Of a stretch of DNA of 64,000 bases, positions 35,324 through 43,601 are shown piece after piece (position 1 is the stretch's first letter; the number at the start of each line of letters is the position of its first letter). This DNA comes from Thermoactinomyces mirandus. Lineage in GTDB: Bacteria > Bacillota > Bacilli > Thermoactinomycetales > Thermoactinomycetaceae. The translations under genes were made by a program, and so were the position numbers. The stretch covers positions 171,104 to 235,103 of the forward strand of contig NZ_JACEOL010000009.1 in NCBI RefSeq assembly GCF_013868055.1, in the 5' to 3' direction. The notes below the pieces were generated by a model that worked only from the letters and a program-made list of their open reading frames with translations, did not search any database and was not told the origin of the DNA.

Positions 35324-36952
35324 TCATTCGGTGGGAATCACCTGTTCACAATTGCGGTCCAACTGTGCCTGAAATGCATCTATTCCAACTCTTTCCGCGA
35401 AATCCCGAAATTTTTCACCCGTTTTTCTTTCCCTTTTATAGAAAAGGATCAGTTCCTTCAATACCGGAGCCACGTAATCTTTGGCAATACAGCCCTTCAA
35501 CAGCGTAGCAAATTTCCCCCTGCCATAAAGGTGACCGCCAATCGATATTGTGAAAGCATCGACCATGCCATTTGGCGTCTTCATTTTTGCCCCCAACAGG
35601 CCTATATCGGCAATTTGCCGGTGTCCGCAGGAATTGGGACATCCGTTTACATGAAGGCGAATCGGCTCATCCAGTTGCACATGATGATCCAGATACCTGA
35701 TCACTTCTTCAACAAATCCTTTGGTTTCGGTCAGGGCCAGGTTGCAAAACTGGCTGCCTGTACACGAAACCGTATAACCTTCAAACGTTTTCGGAAACGG
35801 ACTTAATCTCCTGAGTAATGGCTCTTTCAACAAGGCTTCCACCTTATCATCCGGCACGTCCGGAATAATGATGTTCTGGGTGTTGACAGTACGCAAAGAG
35901 CCTGATCCATATTGATCGGCCAAATCGGCAAGGGCATAAAATTCTTCTGCAGATGTGCGCCCAATCGGGATATTCAAGCCTGCATAGTTGAGTCCAACCT
36001 GCTTTTGTGGATGTACTCCCGTGAAATAGCCGGCATTCCAGCCAATCACTTTATCCTCGCCCTGCCCCGGATATTCCCCGATTACCTCTTTCAGCACCTG
36101 CAGGAATTTTTCCGGGCCCCAGTCTGCCACCAAAAATTTCAGGCGGGCCCGATGGCGCTTTTGCCGGTAACCGTAATCCCGAAAGACCGTGGTTACACCC
36201 ACCGCAACATCAACCACCTGTTCAGGCAGGACAAACAGGTCCAGTTTCTCGGCCAAACGGGGACGATTGGACAGCCCCCCTCCCACCCAGACATGAAACC
36301 CGGTCACTTCTTCTCCATCAATCACTTTGACTGCCGGTGTAAAAGCCAGGTCATTGATCTGGGCATGACCCGGATTGTAAATGCTTGCGGAAACGGAAAT
36401 TTTGAATTTGCGGGGCAAGTTGGAAAATTCCCGGTTAAGGAGCAACGCTTCGCTGATTCTCGCTACGATCGGGCGCGTGTCCACCAGTTCATGGGGATCA
36501 ATGCCAGCCAGCGGATTGCCGGTAATGGTGCGCGGGCAATCTCCACACGCTTCATAGCTGTAAAGGTCAACTTCTCCCAACCGGCGAAAAATATCAGGAA
36601 GGTTTTCCACACGAATAAAGTGGTACTGAATCGCCTGGCGAGTGGTAACATCAATCAGCCCGCGGCCGTATTCTTTCGACAAATCGGCCATTACCCGCAC
36701 CTGCCGGCTGTTCAGGATTCCGGAAGGAACGCGGATGCGGATCATAAAATAACCGTCTTCTTTGGGACGCTGCTGATACACCCCCGCCCACTTGAATAAA
36801 TTGAATTTCTCTTCAGGAATTGCTTCAAATCCTTCTTTAGAATAAATATGAACAATTTCATCAATAATGTCTAAACCATCCTGTTCCAACTTCTGTAATT
36901 CCAAATCATTGAGCCGGTCACGATGTTCCGCCCAGGGCCAAACTTTTTTCAA
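35324..36952 (-). CDS. sir: Ferredoxin-type sulfite/nitrite reductase
   Basis: A 542-residue siroheme/[4Fe-4S] enzyme. Two ferredoxin-like repeats are present (GYFMIRIRVPSGILNSRQV and GLNYAGLNIPIGRTSAEE). The cluster ligands are in CTGSQFCNLA and NGCPNSCGHRQ, spaced as in sulfite and nitrite reductases. Its position first in an operon with cysH and sat, behind a SAM-I riboswitch, supports sulfite to sulfide. Starts at TTG 36952, eight bases after GGGAGG. Confidence 0.92.
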   Translation of the reverse strand: MKKVWPWAEHRDRLNDLELQKLEQDGLDIIDEIVHIYSKEGFEAIPEEKFNLFKWAGVYQQRPKEDGYFMIRIRVPSGILNSRQVRVMADLSKEYGRGLIDVTTRQAIQYHFIRVENLPDIFRRLGEVDLYSYEACGDCPRTITGNPLAGIDPHELVDTRPIVARISEALLLNREFSNLPRKFKISVSASIYNPGHAQINDLAFTPAVKVIDGEEVTGFHVWVGGGLSNRPRLAEKLDLFVLPEQVVDVAVGVTTVFRDYGYRQKRHRARLKFLVADWGPEKFLQVLKEVIGEYPGQGEDKVIGWNAGYFTGVHPQKQVGLNYAGLNIPIGRTSAEEFYALADLADQYGSGSLRTVNTQNIIIPDVPDDKVEALLKEPLLRRLSPFPKTFEGYTVSCTGSQFCNLALTETKGFVEEVIRYLDHHVQLDEPIRLHVNGCPNSCGHRQIADIGLLGAKMKTPNGMVDAFTISIGGHLYGRGKFATLLKGCIAKDYVAPVLKELILFYKRERKTGEKFRDFAERVGIDAFQAQLDRNCEQVIPTE

Positions 36953-36970
36953 TCTGATTTCCTCCCTACT

Positions 36971-37122
36971 AAAAAATCCCTTTTTCGTGGAGAAAAAGGG
37001 AACTGATCCGATTACCTTTTCCTCCCCATCTTCGAACAGTATCTGTTCTCTGGATTTGGCACCGGGTTTATGCCGGTTGCCGAGGTTTCACAGGGCCAGT
37101 CCCTCCGCCTCTCTTCATGAGG
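36971..37122 (-). promoter_or_regulatory. SAM-I (S-box) riboswitch with terminator upstream of sir
   Basis: Read on the minus strand, the leader has the S-box core GAGGGACTGGCCC, GAAACCTCGGCAACC and GGTGCCAAATCC in order. P1 pairs CCTCAT (37117-37122) with ATGGGG (37024-37029). A terminator (CCCTTTTTC/GAAAAAGGG then T6, 36971-37001) follows. The P1 3' strand GGAGGAAAAGG can pair with CCTTTTTCTCC of the terminator to form an antiterminator. High SAM should stop transcription of the sulfate-assimilation genes. Confidence 0.95.
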
Positions 37123-37390
37123 ATTGCACAGACAATATAAATATGGTAATTCATATAAACTAACTTGGATTTAAGAACTGGAATTATCATATCAGAAGGG
37201 AGCGGCAATTGTCAATAGCTTCTTACTGTTAATAATAAATAAAAATATTTGTCATTAATATTGTCCGGACAAATATATACCATATAATGCACTATCTTTC
37301 CTGAACCGTTTCACTTCTCACACAGCCCATAACGATGCACAAAATTGTTATGACATTGTCTCCACGTTTTCACCCCAAACAAAAATTGAT

Positions 37391-37823
37391 CTATTTCATC
37401 TTTTCCAGCGTTTTTTTATATGCTTCAACGGATTGGCTTTCGCAGATGATGTTCCCCAGATAGTCCCTGTGATCAACCTCATCCCGTCTGTCGGGTTGGA
37501 CCAGAGTAATGACATAATGGATATGGCCTTTTTTATCCATCCAGTGGCAATAACCGGGACCCGGTTAAGAATTGTTTGCCGGACCCTCTCCGGTCGGTTG
37601 GATTTTAAGACCTGAAGTGTTGCCGAGTGATCGAAATACCCCTGTCTAACCAGCTCACCCATACTCCTTCCCACCACTTCTTCCCTGGGGAGACTGCTGA
37701 TTCGCTCACAGGAGTCATTGACGTAAAGTGTTTTCCCTTGGTAATCCGTCACATATACTCCCAACGATGTGGATTGAAAAACAGACCCATCGCGGCTCGA
37801 ACCACACTCTCAAACAGTTGCAT
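37391..37823 (-). pseudogene. Truncated, frameshifted PAS-domain activator (sigma-54-dependent type)
   Basis: Starts as MQLFESVVRAAMGLFFN at 37823, shifts frame into LGVYVTDYQGKTLYVNDSCE, a PAS domain with EEVVGRSMGELVRQGYFD, then shifts again into HIHYVITLVQPDRRDEVD, which ends after EAYKKTLEKMK. Such PAS regions with the pre-AAA NIICESQS-like motif occur in RocR/BkdR-like enhancer-binding proteins. The AAA+ and DNA-binding domains are missing: the gene simply ends. It is divergent from a sigma-54 promoter and the degraded lactonase-dehydrogenase operon it presumably once activated. Confidence 0.7.
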
Positions 37824-37884
37824 TGTTACGACCCCCCAATCGCATTTTTGCAACAAACGAGATTCCTTATTCACGCGATTTCGG

Positions 37885-37901
37885 TTGGCATGGTCTTTGC
37901 T
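37885..37901 (+). promoter_or_regulatory. Sigma-54 (-24/-12) promoter of the decayed catabolic operon
   Basis: TTGGCATGGTCTTTGCT matches the sigma-54 consensus YTGGCACGNNNNTTGCW at all conserved positions except C to T in GGCAC. The GG and GC dinucleotides have the required 10-base gap. It lies 34 bases before the ATG of the lactonase-like gene. An inverted repeat GTTGCA (37817-37822) ... TGCAAC (37849-37854) upstream may be an activator binding site. Confidence 0.8.
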
Positions 37902-37934
37902 TTAAATAATAACTGTAGAAAGGTAGGTTTTAAA

Positions 37935-38768
37935 ATGGCAAATACAAAGTTGTATGTCCTGGATAACGGGACCATGAAAATGGACAAAAATTTCATGATC
38001 GCCATGCACAATCCGGCGACGGTGGATAATCCCGATCAGCCGGCTGAATTTTTTGAATTTCCCGTCTACACAGTATTGATCGATCATCCTGAGGGGAAAA
38101 TCCTGTTCGATACCGCCTGCAACCCTCAAGGAATAGGCAAGCGAGGCCGCTGGCCGGAGCTGGTGCAGAAAATGTTCCCTCACTATGCCGATGAAGCCTG
38201 TTATCCCCCCAACCGGCTGGAGCAATTGAAGATTGGCCCCGAAGATATCAGATACGTCGTCGTTTCCCGCCTTCATCTGGATCATGCCGGTTGCCTGGAG
38301 ATGTTCACCAATGCCAAAATCATTGTCCACAAAGATGAATTGGTCAACACGATGAAGAGTTACGCCATCAACAAAGATATGGGGGCTTATATATGGGCCG
38401 ATATCGACGCCTGGGTCAAAAACGGACTGGACTGGAGCCCCGTCAAGCGGGATGAACAGGAAATCCCCTTAGTAAACGGGGTGAAAATCTTAAACTTTGG
38501 CAGCGGATACGCCTGGGGTCTCCTTGGGCTGCATGTCACCCTTCCGGATACAGGTAATATCATTTTGGCTTCCGATGCCGTTTATTCCACAGAAAATTAC
38601 GGTCCCCCCATCCGGCTTCCGGGAATCATCTGCGACTCTGTCGGCTATGTGAAAGCGGTAGAGTATATCAAAAAATATACGGCCAGATACAATGCCCAGG
38701 TGTGGTATGGTCATGATCCCGAACAGTTCAAAAATCGGATCAAATCCACAAAAGGCTACTACGAATAA
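37935..38768 (+). CDS. N-acyl-homoserine-lactonase-like metallo-beta-lactamase-fold protein with altered metal ligands
   Basis: A 277-residue MBL-fold protein of the AHL lactonase (AttM/AiiA-like) group: AVIDHPEGKILFDTA-like VLIDHPEGKILFDTA, the metal motif region VSRLHLDHAGCLEMF, LASDAVYSTENYG and VWYGHDPEQFK. The first His of HxHxDH is Arg (CGC), and the His of the next ligand motif (normally GH in PGHTPG) is Tyr in SGYAWGLLG (TAC). The Asp and last His are present. Both changes are one transition from a His codon. The enzyme is therefore probably inactive, consistent with decay of its neighbours. Start ATG 37935 after AAAGGTAGG. Confidence 0.85.
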   Translation: MANTKLYVLDNGTMKMDKNFMIAMHNPATVDNPDQPAEFFEFPVYTVLIDHPEGKILFDTACNPQGIGKRGRWPELVQKMFPHYADEACYPPNRLEQLKIGPEDIRYVVVSRLHLDHAGCLEMFTNAKIIVHKDELVNTMKSYAINKDMGAYIWADIDAWVKNGLDWSPVKRDEQEIPLVNGVKILNFGSGYAWGLLGLHVTLPDTGNIILASDAVYSTENYGPPIRLPGIICDSVGYVKAVEYIKKYTARYNAQVWYGHDPEQFKNRIKSTKGYYE

Positions 38769-38781
38769 GGAGGACCTCAAA

Positions 38782-39891
38782 TTGAAAACGCGTGCAGCTG
38801 TATTGTATGAAATGGGGCTTCCCGCCCCCTATAAGGAGAGCAAGCCGCTGGTCATCGAGCAATTGGACCTGGAATTACCGGGTATGGGGGAAGTATTAGT
38901 CCGGATCAGGGCAGCTGGTTTATGCCACTCCGACCTGTCGGTCAAAAATGGTAACCACCCCCGTCCCACACCGATGGTGCTCGGGCATGAGGCTGCGGGC
39001 GAAGTCATTGAGATAGGAGAGAGCGTCTACGATCTCGCCGTCGGAGATCATATGGTATGCGCCTTTGTCTCCAGCTGTGGTCATTGCGCTCTTTGTCGGG
39101 AGGGCCGCCCTGCCTTGTGTGAGCCCGGAGCGGAAGCCAACAGCAAGGGGGTTCTTCTCAGTGGGGAACGCCGGTTGAAAAAAGAGGACACTACCATCTA
39201 TCATCACCTGGGGGTGTCCCGATTTTCCGATTATGCGGTCATCGACCAGCACTCCCTGATCAAGGTGGATCCGTCTGTTCCCTTTCATGAAGTAACCATC
39301 TTCGGTTGTGCGGTTATGACCGGGGTAGGAGCGGTACTCAATACCGCCCAAGTCAAAGCTGGAAGCAGCGTGGCCATTGTCGGTCTCAGCGCCTTGCTCG
39401 GAACCGTTGTCGCCGGAGCCCGGCAAATTGTGGCTGTCGATATCAACCCGAATAAATTGGAACTGGCCAAATCCCTGGGAGCGACGGACATTTTCAATGC
39501 CAAAGATCCCCAGGTGGTGAACCAGATCCGTTCCAACACCGGAGACGGTGTTGAATACGCTTTTGAAACCGCCGGTGTGGTGCCGGCAATGCAGACAGCC
39601 TACCAGATCACCCGCCGGGGAGGGACTACCATCGCCTCAGGTCTGCCCCATCCGAAAGAACAATTATCTATTCCTCAGGTGACGTTGGCAGCTGAAGAGA
39701 GAACGATCAAGGGTTCCTACATCGGGAGCTGCGTTCCCACCCGGGACATCCCCCGCTACATCGAGTTGTACAGACAGGGACGGTTGCCCGTGGACCGTTT
39801 ATTGACGGACACACTGCCCCTGAAGGATATCAACGAAGGCTTTGACCGGCTGGCTCGTGGACAAGCGGCCCGCCTGGTCGTCACCTTGTAA
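38782..39891 (+). CDS. Zinc-dependent alcohol dehydrogenase family protein lacking the GxGxxG loop
   Basis: A 369-residue MDR-family dehydrogenase. Catalytic zinc ligands are in GLCHSDLS and GHEAAGE; structural zinc Cys in CGHCALCREGRPALC. The coenzyme domain reads VAIVGLSALLGTVVAG where the family has a VVGLGGVGLSALLG-type loop: about five residues containing the Rossmann GxGxxG are absent in frame, leaving GL-SALLG. The downstream VAVDINPNKLELAKSLGATD is intact. Loss of this loop should abolish NAD binding. It starts at TTG 38782, with AAGGAGG upstream, immediately after the lactonase gene, and is followed by the broken aldehyde dehydrogenase. Confidence 0.85.
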   Translation: MKTRAAVLYEMGLPAPYKESKPLVIEQLDLELPGMGEVLVRIRAAGLCHSDLSVKNGNHPRPTPMVLGHEAAGEVIEIGESVYDLAVGDHMVCAFVSSCGHCALCREGRPALCEPGAEANSKGVLLSGERRLKKEDTTIYHHLGVSRFSDYAVIDQHSLIKVDPSVPFHEVTIFGCAVMTGVGAVLNTAQVKAGSSVAIVGLSALLGTVVAGARQIVAVDINPNKLELAKSLGATDIFNAKDPQVVNQIRSNTGDGVEYAFETAGVVPAMQTAYQITRRGGTTIASGLPHPKEQLSIPQVTLAAEERTIKGSYIGSCVPTRDIPRYIELYRQGRLPVDRLLTDTLPLKDINEGFDRLARGQAARLVVTL

Positions 39892-39914
39892 GAATCGGTT
39901 GGGAGGGAAAACAC

Positions 39915-41343
39915 TTGAAACTGGGACAATACCCTATGTTTACAGGCGGTGAATGGGTTCACCGCGATGAGACGTTTATGGTAGCGAACCCGGCAAATCA
40001 AGAAAATCTCGCCTCAGTCCCCAATGGTTCTCCGGAAGATATGAAGCTGGCGATCAACAGTGCCAGCCGGGTGCAAAACATCTGGGCGAACACCACCGCC
40101 ACGGAACGCGGCCGTATTTTGAGTGCTCGTTTGATGCGGGAAAAGCAGGAACGGCTGGCAAAGATACTCACCCTGGAAGAAGGAAAACCTATTGCCGAGG
40201 CAAAAGGGGAAATTGCCTACGCCATCTCTTTTTTGGACTGGTTTGCCGAGGAGGCGAAACGGACCTATGGGGATACGATTCCCTCCAGTTTCCCCGATAA
40301 ACGCATCGTCGTCATCAAACGTCCGGTCGGAGTTTGCCTGGCAATCACCCCATGAAATTTCCCCTCAGCGATGATCACGCGGAAATTGGGGCCTGTCCTG
40401 GCTTCCGGATGTACGATGGTGGTAAAACCTTCGGAACCGACCCCTTTATCTGCACTGGAAATTGCCAAAATTTTTGAGGAGGCAGGACTGCCCAAGGGTG
40501 TCTTATCCGTCGTCACGGGACAAGATGCAGCTGCATTGACCCAGGTGGCCATGGATAACCCCTGCGTTCACAAAATCACCTTTACGGGTTCGACGGAAGT
40601 GGGCAAATTGTTAATGCGACAAGCAGCGGCAACGGTGAAAAAGGTATCCCTGGAGTTGGGAGGCCATGCCCTTTTATCGTTTTCAATGATGCAGACGTGG
40701 ATGCAGCCGTGGAGCAAGCCGTCGTCGCCAAAATGAGAGGCATGGGTGAAACTGTGTAGCGGCCAACCGTTTTTTTGTGCAGGAAGGGATTATCGACACA
40801 TTCACGGACCGATTCACCCACCGGCTCGCCTCTATGAAGGTCGGAGACGGGTTGCAGGAAGGAATCCAGATGGGTCCGCTGATCAACAAAGAGTCCCTGG
40901 AAAAAGTGGAGCGCCACGTCCGCGACGCCCTCGATAAGGGGGCAATATTAAAAACAGGCGGTGAAAAAGTTTCCCACGCTTGTGGCTACTTTTATTTACC
41001 GACTGTATTGATGAATATAGACGATTCCATGCTCATCACCCGGGAAGAAACCTTTGGTCCTGTGGCCGGGATCACGGCTTTTGCAGATGAAGAAGAAGTG
41101 ATCGCCAAAGCCAATGCCACCCCATACGGATTGGCGGGGTACTATTTTACCCGGGATATCGGGCAGGTGATCAGACTGGCCGAACGCCTGGAATTCGGAA
41201 TCCTGGGCGCTAATGACGGATTGCCCTCCACCGCTCAGGCTCCTTTCGGCGGTCTGAAGGAATCCAGCCTGAGCCGGGAAGGCAGCAAGTATGGGTTGGA
41301 TGAGTACCTGGAAGTGAAGTATCTATCCCTGGGCGGGATTTGA
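39915..41343 (+). pseudogene. Broken NAD(P)-dependent aldehyde dehydrogenase (succinate-semialdehyde dehydrogenase-like)
   Basis: The encoded protein is recognisable across 39915-41343 (TTG start, GGGAGGG upstream) but is interrupted three times. A TGG to TGA nonsense change hits the conserved ITPWNFP at 40353-40355, in the same frame. A one-base deletion near 40675 breaks LELGGHAPFIV-like sequence. A second one-base deletion near 40753-40757 falls at GETCVAANR, the catalytic Cys. The remaining fragments are well conserved: KITFTGSTEVGKLLM, REETFGPVAGI, PFGGLKESSLSREGSKYG. The gene is therefore inactive; it may be read as SSADH/GabD-type by similarity. Confidence 0.88.
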
Positions 41344-41590
41344 AACCTCCCGGACACCAAGAATCAGCGACCATGCGTCATCAAAACAACATGGGTTGGT
41401 CAAGCTGGCGGCTACATGCTCAGCGATTTTAAAAATATCCAATGGAACCCTCATTTTTTTTCATATAGGGAGTGTTTATTTGGTTCTGCTCCATTCAAAA
41501 GGCCCGGCTTTTTTTCCGGGCGGAGATTTGGTTTACAATATCATAGAACAGATATCTGCACCAAAACAGAATACAGGAGAGGAGCTTAAA

Positions 41591-42034
41591 CATGGACTCG
41601 TTGTATATCTTGCCGGACAAATTCATGACGATTGGAGAGACCAGCTGCGCAAAAAAGCGGGAGAACGCGGATTGCCAATCATTTTCAAAGGACCCCAGGA
41701 AAATCACGACCGTTCGGACGACATTGGTGAGCTGATCAAGGGAAAACAGCCGAATCCGGTCTACCGTGACCATGCGGCATCGGAATTTAACAATTTGCGT
41801 ACCCGCATTTGGATGCAAAAAGCGGACGTAGTGATTGCCCTGTTTGGCGAAAAATATCGGCAATGGAATACAGCCATGGACGCTTCAACAGCCATTGCCC
41901 TGAATAAACCGCTGATCCTGGTTCGCCCCGAAAGCCTGCATCATCCACTGAAAGAATTGAGCCAACGGGCCCAGGTGGTGGTTGAAACCCCGGATCAGGC
42001 TCTGGACGCTCTGGCTTATGTATTGGAAGACTGA
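41591..42034 (+). CDS. ytoQ: YtoQ-family protein, start region apparently frameshifted
   Basis: A 147-residue YtoQ protein: LVVYLAGQIHDDW, GPQENHDRSDDIGE, then DVVIALFGEKYRQWNTAMDA and PLILVRPESLHHPLKELS. The family is a nucleoside-deoxyribosyltransferase-like fold; the role is unknown. The best start is the ATG at 41592-41594, ten bases after a good AGGAGAGGAG, but it is one base out of the frame that encodes YtoQ; the conserved frame reads CAT-GGA-CTC there. One base seems deleted just after the ATG. An upstream in-frame TTG at 41480 (or 41396) could give an N-extended product, but that would run through a hairpin. It may thus be weakly expressed or broken. Confidence 0.7.
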   Translation, partial: HGLVVYLAGQIHDDWRDQLRKKAGERGLPIIFKGPQENHDRSDDIGELIKGKQPNPVYRDHAASEFNNLRTRIWMQKADVVIALFGEKYRQWNTAMDASTAIALNKPLILVRPESLHHPLKELSQRAQVVVETPDQALDALAYVLED

Positions 42035-42065
42035 AAAAGGGAAGCAGTCAGCCCCTCCCTTTTTC
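42033..42065. terminator. Bidirectional terminator (ytoQ / gerQ)
   Basis: GAAAAAGGGA/TCCCTTTTTC stem with a 13-base loop between convergent genes. Confidence 0.82.
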
Positions 42066-42089
42066 CAATCCGTTTTTATGTATATCTCT

Positions 42090-42395
42090 TTATTGCGGTG
42101 CTACCAATCTTGCCGGCGTATCTTCAAACACAACCCAATTCAAATTGATATTTAACAGCATGGTATCTTTTCCTGTCTCCTGGTCCCGGATCACAAAATA
42201 GTCCCTTCCCACCTGACGCAGAACCCCGTAAAAAACCTTGTTTGGCCATTCCTTGCTTCCATCATAGGTCATGTAGGCAATAATCCTTTTGCCGGTATTC
42301 CCCTGCAACAGGTCTTCCGAAAAGTTGCGTTCCTGCCTTTGCTGGGTAACCTGCGCCCCGGAATAATTCATTCCGTAAGGATAAGACCAATACAT
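42090..42395 (-). CDS. gerQ: Spore coat protein GerQ
   Basis: A 101-residue coat protein needed for normal localisation of CwlJ and Ca-DPA germination. GerQ marks: MYWSYPYGMNYSG start, EDLLQGNTGKRIIAYMTYDG, then VGRDYFVIRDQETGKDTMLL and YLNYV-like INLNWVVFED. Transglutaminase cross-linking of Lys residues is known in the family. Start at ATG 42395 with AAGGAGGAG before it; the open frame extends 55 codons upstream into cwlJ sequence. Lies just downstream of cwlJ, matching its function. Confidence 0.93.
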   Translation of the reverse strand: MYWSYPYGMNYSGAQVTQQRQERNFSEDLLQGNTGKRIIAYMTYDGSKEWPNKVFYGVLRQVGRDYFVIRDQETGKDTMLLNINLNWVVFEDTPARLVAPQ

Positions 42396-42411
42396 CTGAA
42401 CTCCTCCTTGC

Positions 42412-42840
42412 TTAATACTTATACACAGCCGGGCAATCAGACGAAATCGGAATATAAAAACAGTGGCTTTTATACCTCCCGGAATTGTTTTGATTAAACC
42501 AGGTTGGCGGACAGGCTCCTGACGGCCTGAAAAACCATAATGCTCTTCTGGCAGGCTCATATCGCTGTCCCTGAATCACTTTTCGTGCCAATCGGATATC
42601 CTGCTGCCGGGCCGGTTGGTAAAAGTAAGGCCTCTGCACAGCCTCAAACCCGCCCGGAGACTGAAAAACCATCTGCTGCAGATTGCGGATTCCCTCAAAG
42701 TCAAGACAGTTGCCAAGAACGCGGTTTACCCCCACATTTCCAACCAGGAGCATTCCCATTTGCCCGTCCCCTTCTGCCTCCGCCCGCATCAATCTCGCCA
42801 ACAGCTTTACATGTGACTGAGGAGCCTGAATAACTGCCAT
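42412..42840 (-). CDS. cwlJ: Cell wall hydrolase CwlJ (spore germination)
   Basis: A 142-residue cortex-lytic enzyme of the Hydrolase_2 (SleB/CwlJ) family; same length as the B. subtilis enzyme. LARLMRAEAEGDGQMGMLLV carries the catalytic Glu, followed by GNVGVNRVL, GGFEAVQRPYFYQPARQQDI and LWFFRPSGACPPTWF. No signal peptide, as expected for a CwlJ placed in the coat. Start at ATG 42840 after GGGGGAGAAGG. Paired with gerQ, on which its activity depends. Confidence 0.94.
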   Translation of the reverse strand: MAVIQAPQSHVKLLARLMRAEAEGDGQMGMLLVGNVGVNRVLGNCLDFEGIRNLQQMVFQSPGGFEAVQRPYFYQPARQQDIRLARKVIQGQRYEPARRALWFFRPSGACPPTWFNQNNSGRYKSHCFYIPISSDCPAVYKY

Positions 42841-43053
42841 CCTTCTCCCCCCTGACACCAGACTATGTTCCTTGTTCCCGAAAAAGTACTTTTTTGTTCT
42901 TTTTTTCAATCGGAAAAAACCGGCTTTATGACTGCAGGCAGGCAAAAATTCACTTTTTGTTCATTGACAATTTTGATTTAAAAAAATTTCTGGTGAAAAA
43001 CTGCTTGGAACTGCCTTTTGATTGGTGTATTCTAAAAGTAGGAGGTGGTTGGC

Positions 43054-43575
43054 GTGCTCCCCTTGATCCTGGGTCCACATCGCCCTTGGCGAGAAAAAGC
43101 CGCTTTCGTTTTCTGGAAATTCCGCAAATTGAAACGTCATTTACTACGTCACAAATGGCTTTTCTTCCCTTTCCTGTTTATTTCCTATATCATTGAACAA
43201 ATCCGTTTGGGTATGTTTCCCTGTGTCAGTCTGAGACTCCTGCGGACCGAAAGCCCGTTGGAACGAAGACTTTACTATGCGCTACGTTCCAAATACAGTG
43301 ATGAATTGAAAACCCAGTATACCATTGGTTCCTACAAGGTAGATTTGGCCATTCCAAAATACAAGCTTGCCCTCGAATGTGACGGAACAGATCTGTTTGT
43401 CAATCCGAAAAGCCAATCCCATCACCAAAAGCAGCAACATGACTTGAGAAACCGTGGCTGGAGAGTAATGCGCTTTTCTCGCCGTCGACTGTTAAAACAG
43501 ATGGATCAGGTCGTTTCTGAAATTACAGAATATACAAACAAAGGAGCGACCGGCAAATTTCCCTTTACCCGTTAA
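43054..43575 (+). CDS. DUF559 nuclease-like protein with N-terminal hydrophobic segment
   Basis: A 173-residue protein. Residues about 75-160 are a DUF559 (Vsr/endonuclease-like) domain with SPLERRLYYALRSK (acidic Glu), the VDLAIPKYKLALECDG motif (D-x(n)-E-x-D), HHQKQQHDLRNRGWRVMRFS and a C-terminal helix. The N-terminal 45 residues are basic, then hydrophobic (WLFFPFLFISYII), suggesting membrane association, unusual for this family. Start at GTG 43054, eight bases after AGGAGG. Followed by a terminator that overlaps the amidohydrolase end. Confidence 0.75.
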   Translation: MLPLILGPHRPWREKAAFVFWKFRKLKRHLLRHKWLFFPFLFISYIIEQIRLGMFPCVSLRLLRTESPLERRLYYALRSKYSDELKTQYTIGSYKVDLAIPKYKLALECDGTDLFVNPKSQSHHQKQQHDLRNRGWRVMRFSRRRLLKQMDQVVSEITEYTNKGATGKFPFTR

Positions 43576-43601
43576 GCAACCTGTATTTTCGCTTTTTTGA
43601 T

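Noticed and set aside
35912..36799. A 295-codon plus-strand ORF inside sir
   Set aside because: Antisense shadow of the sulfite reductase gene.
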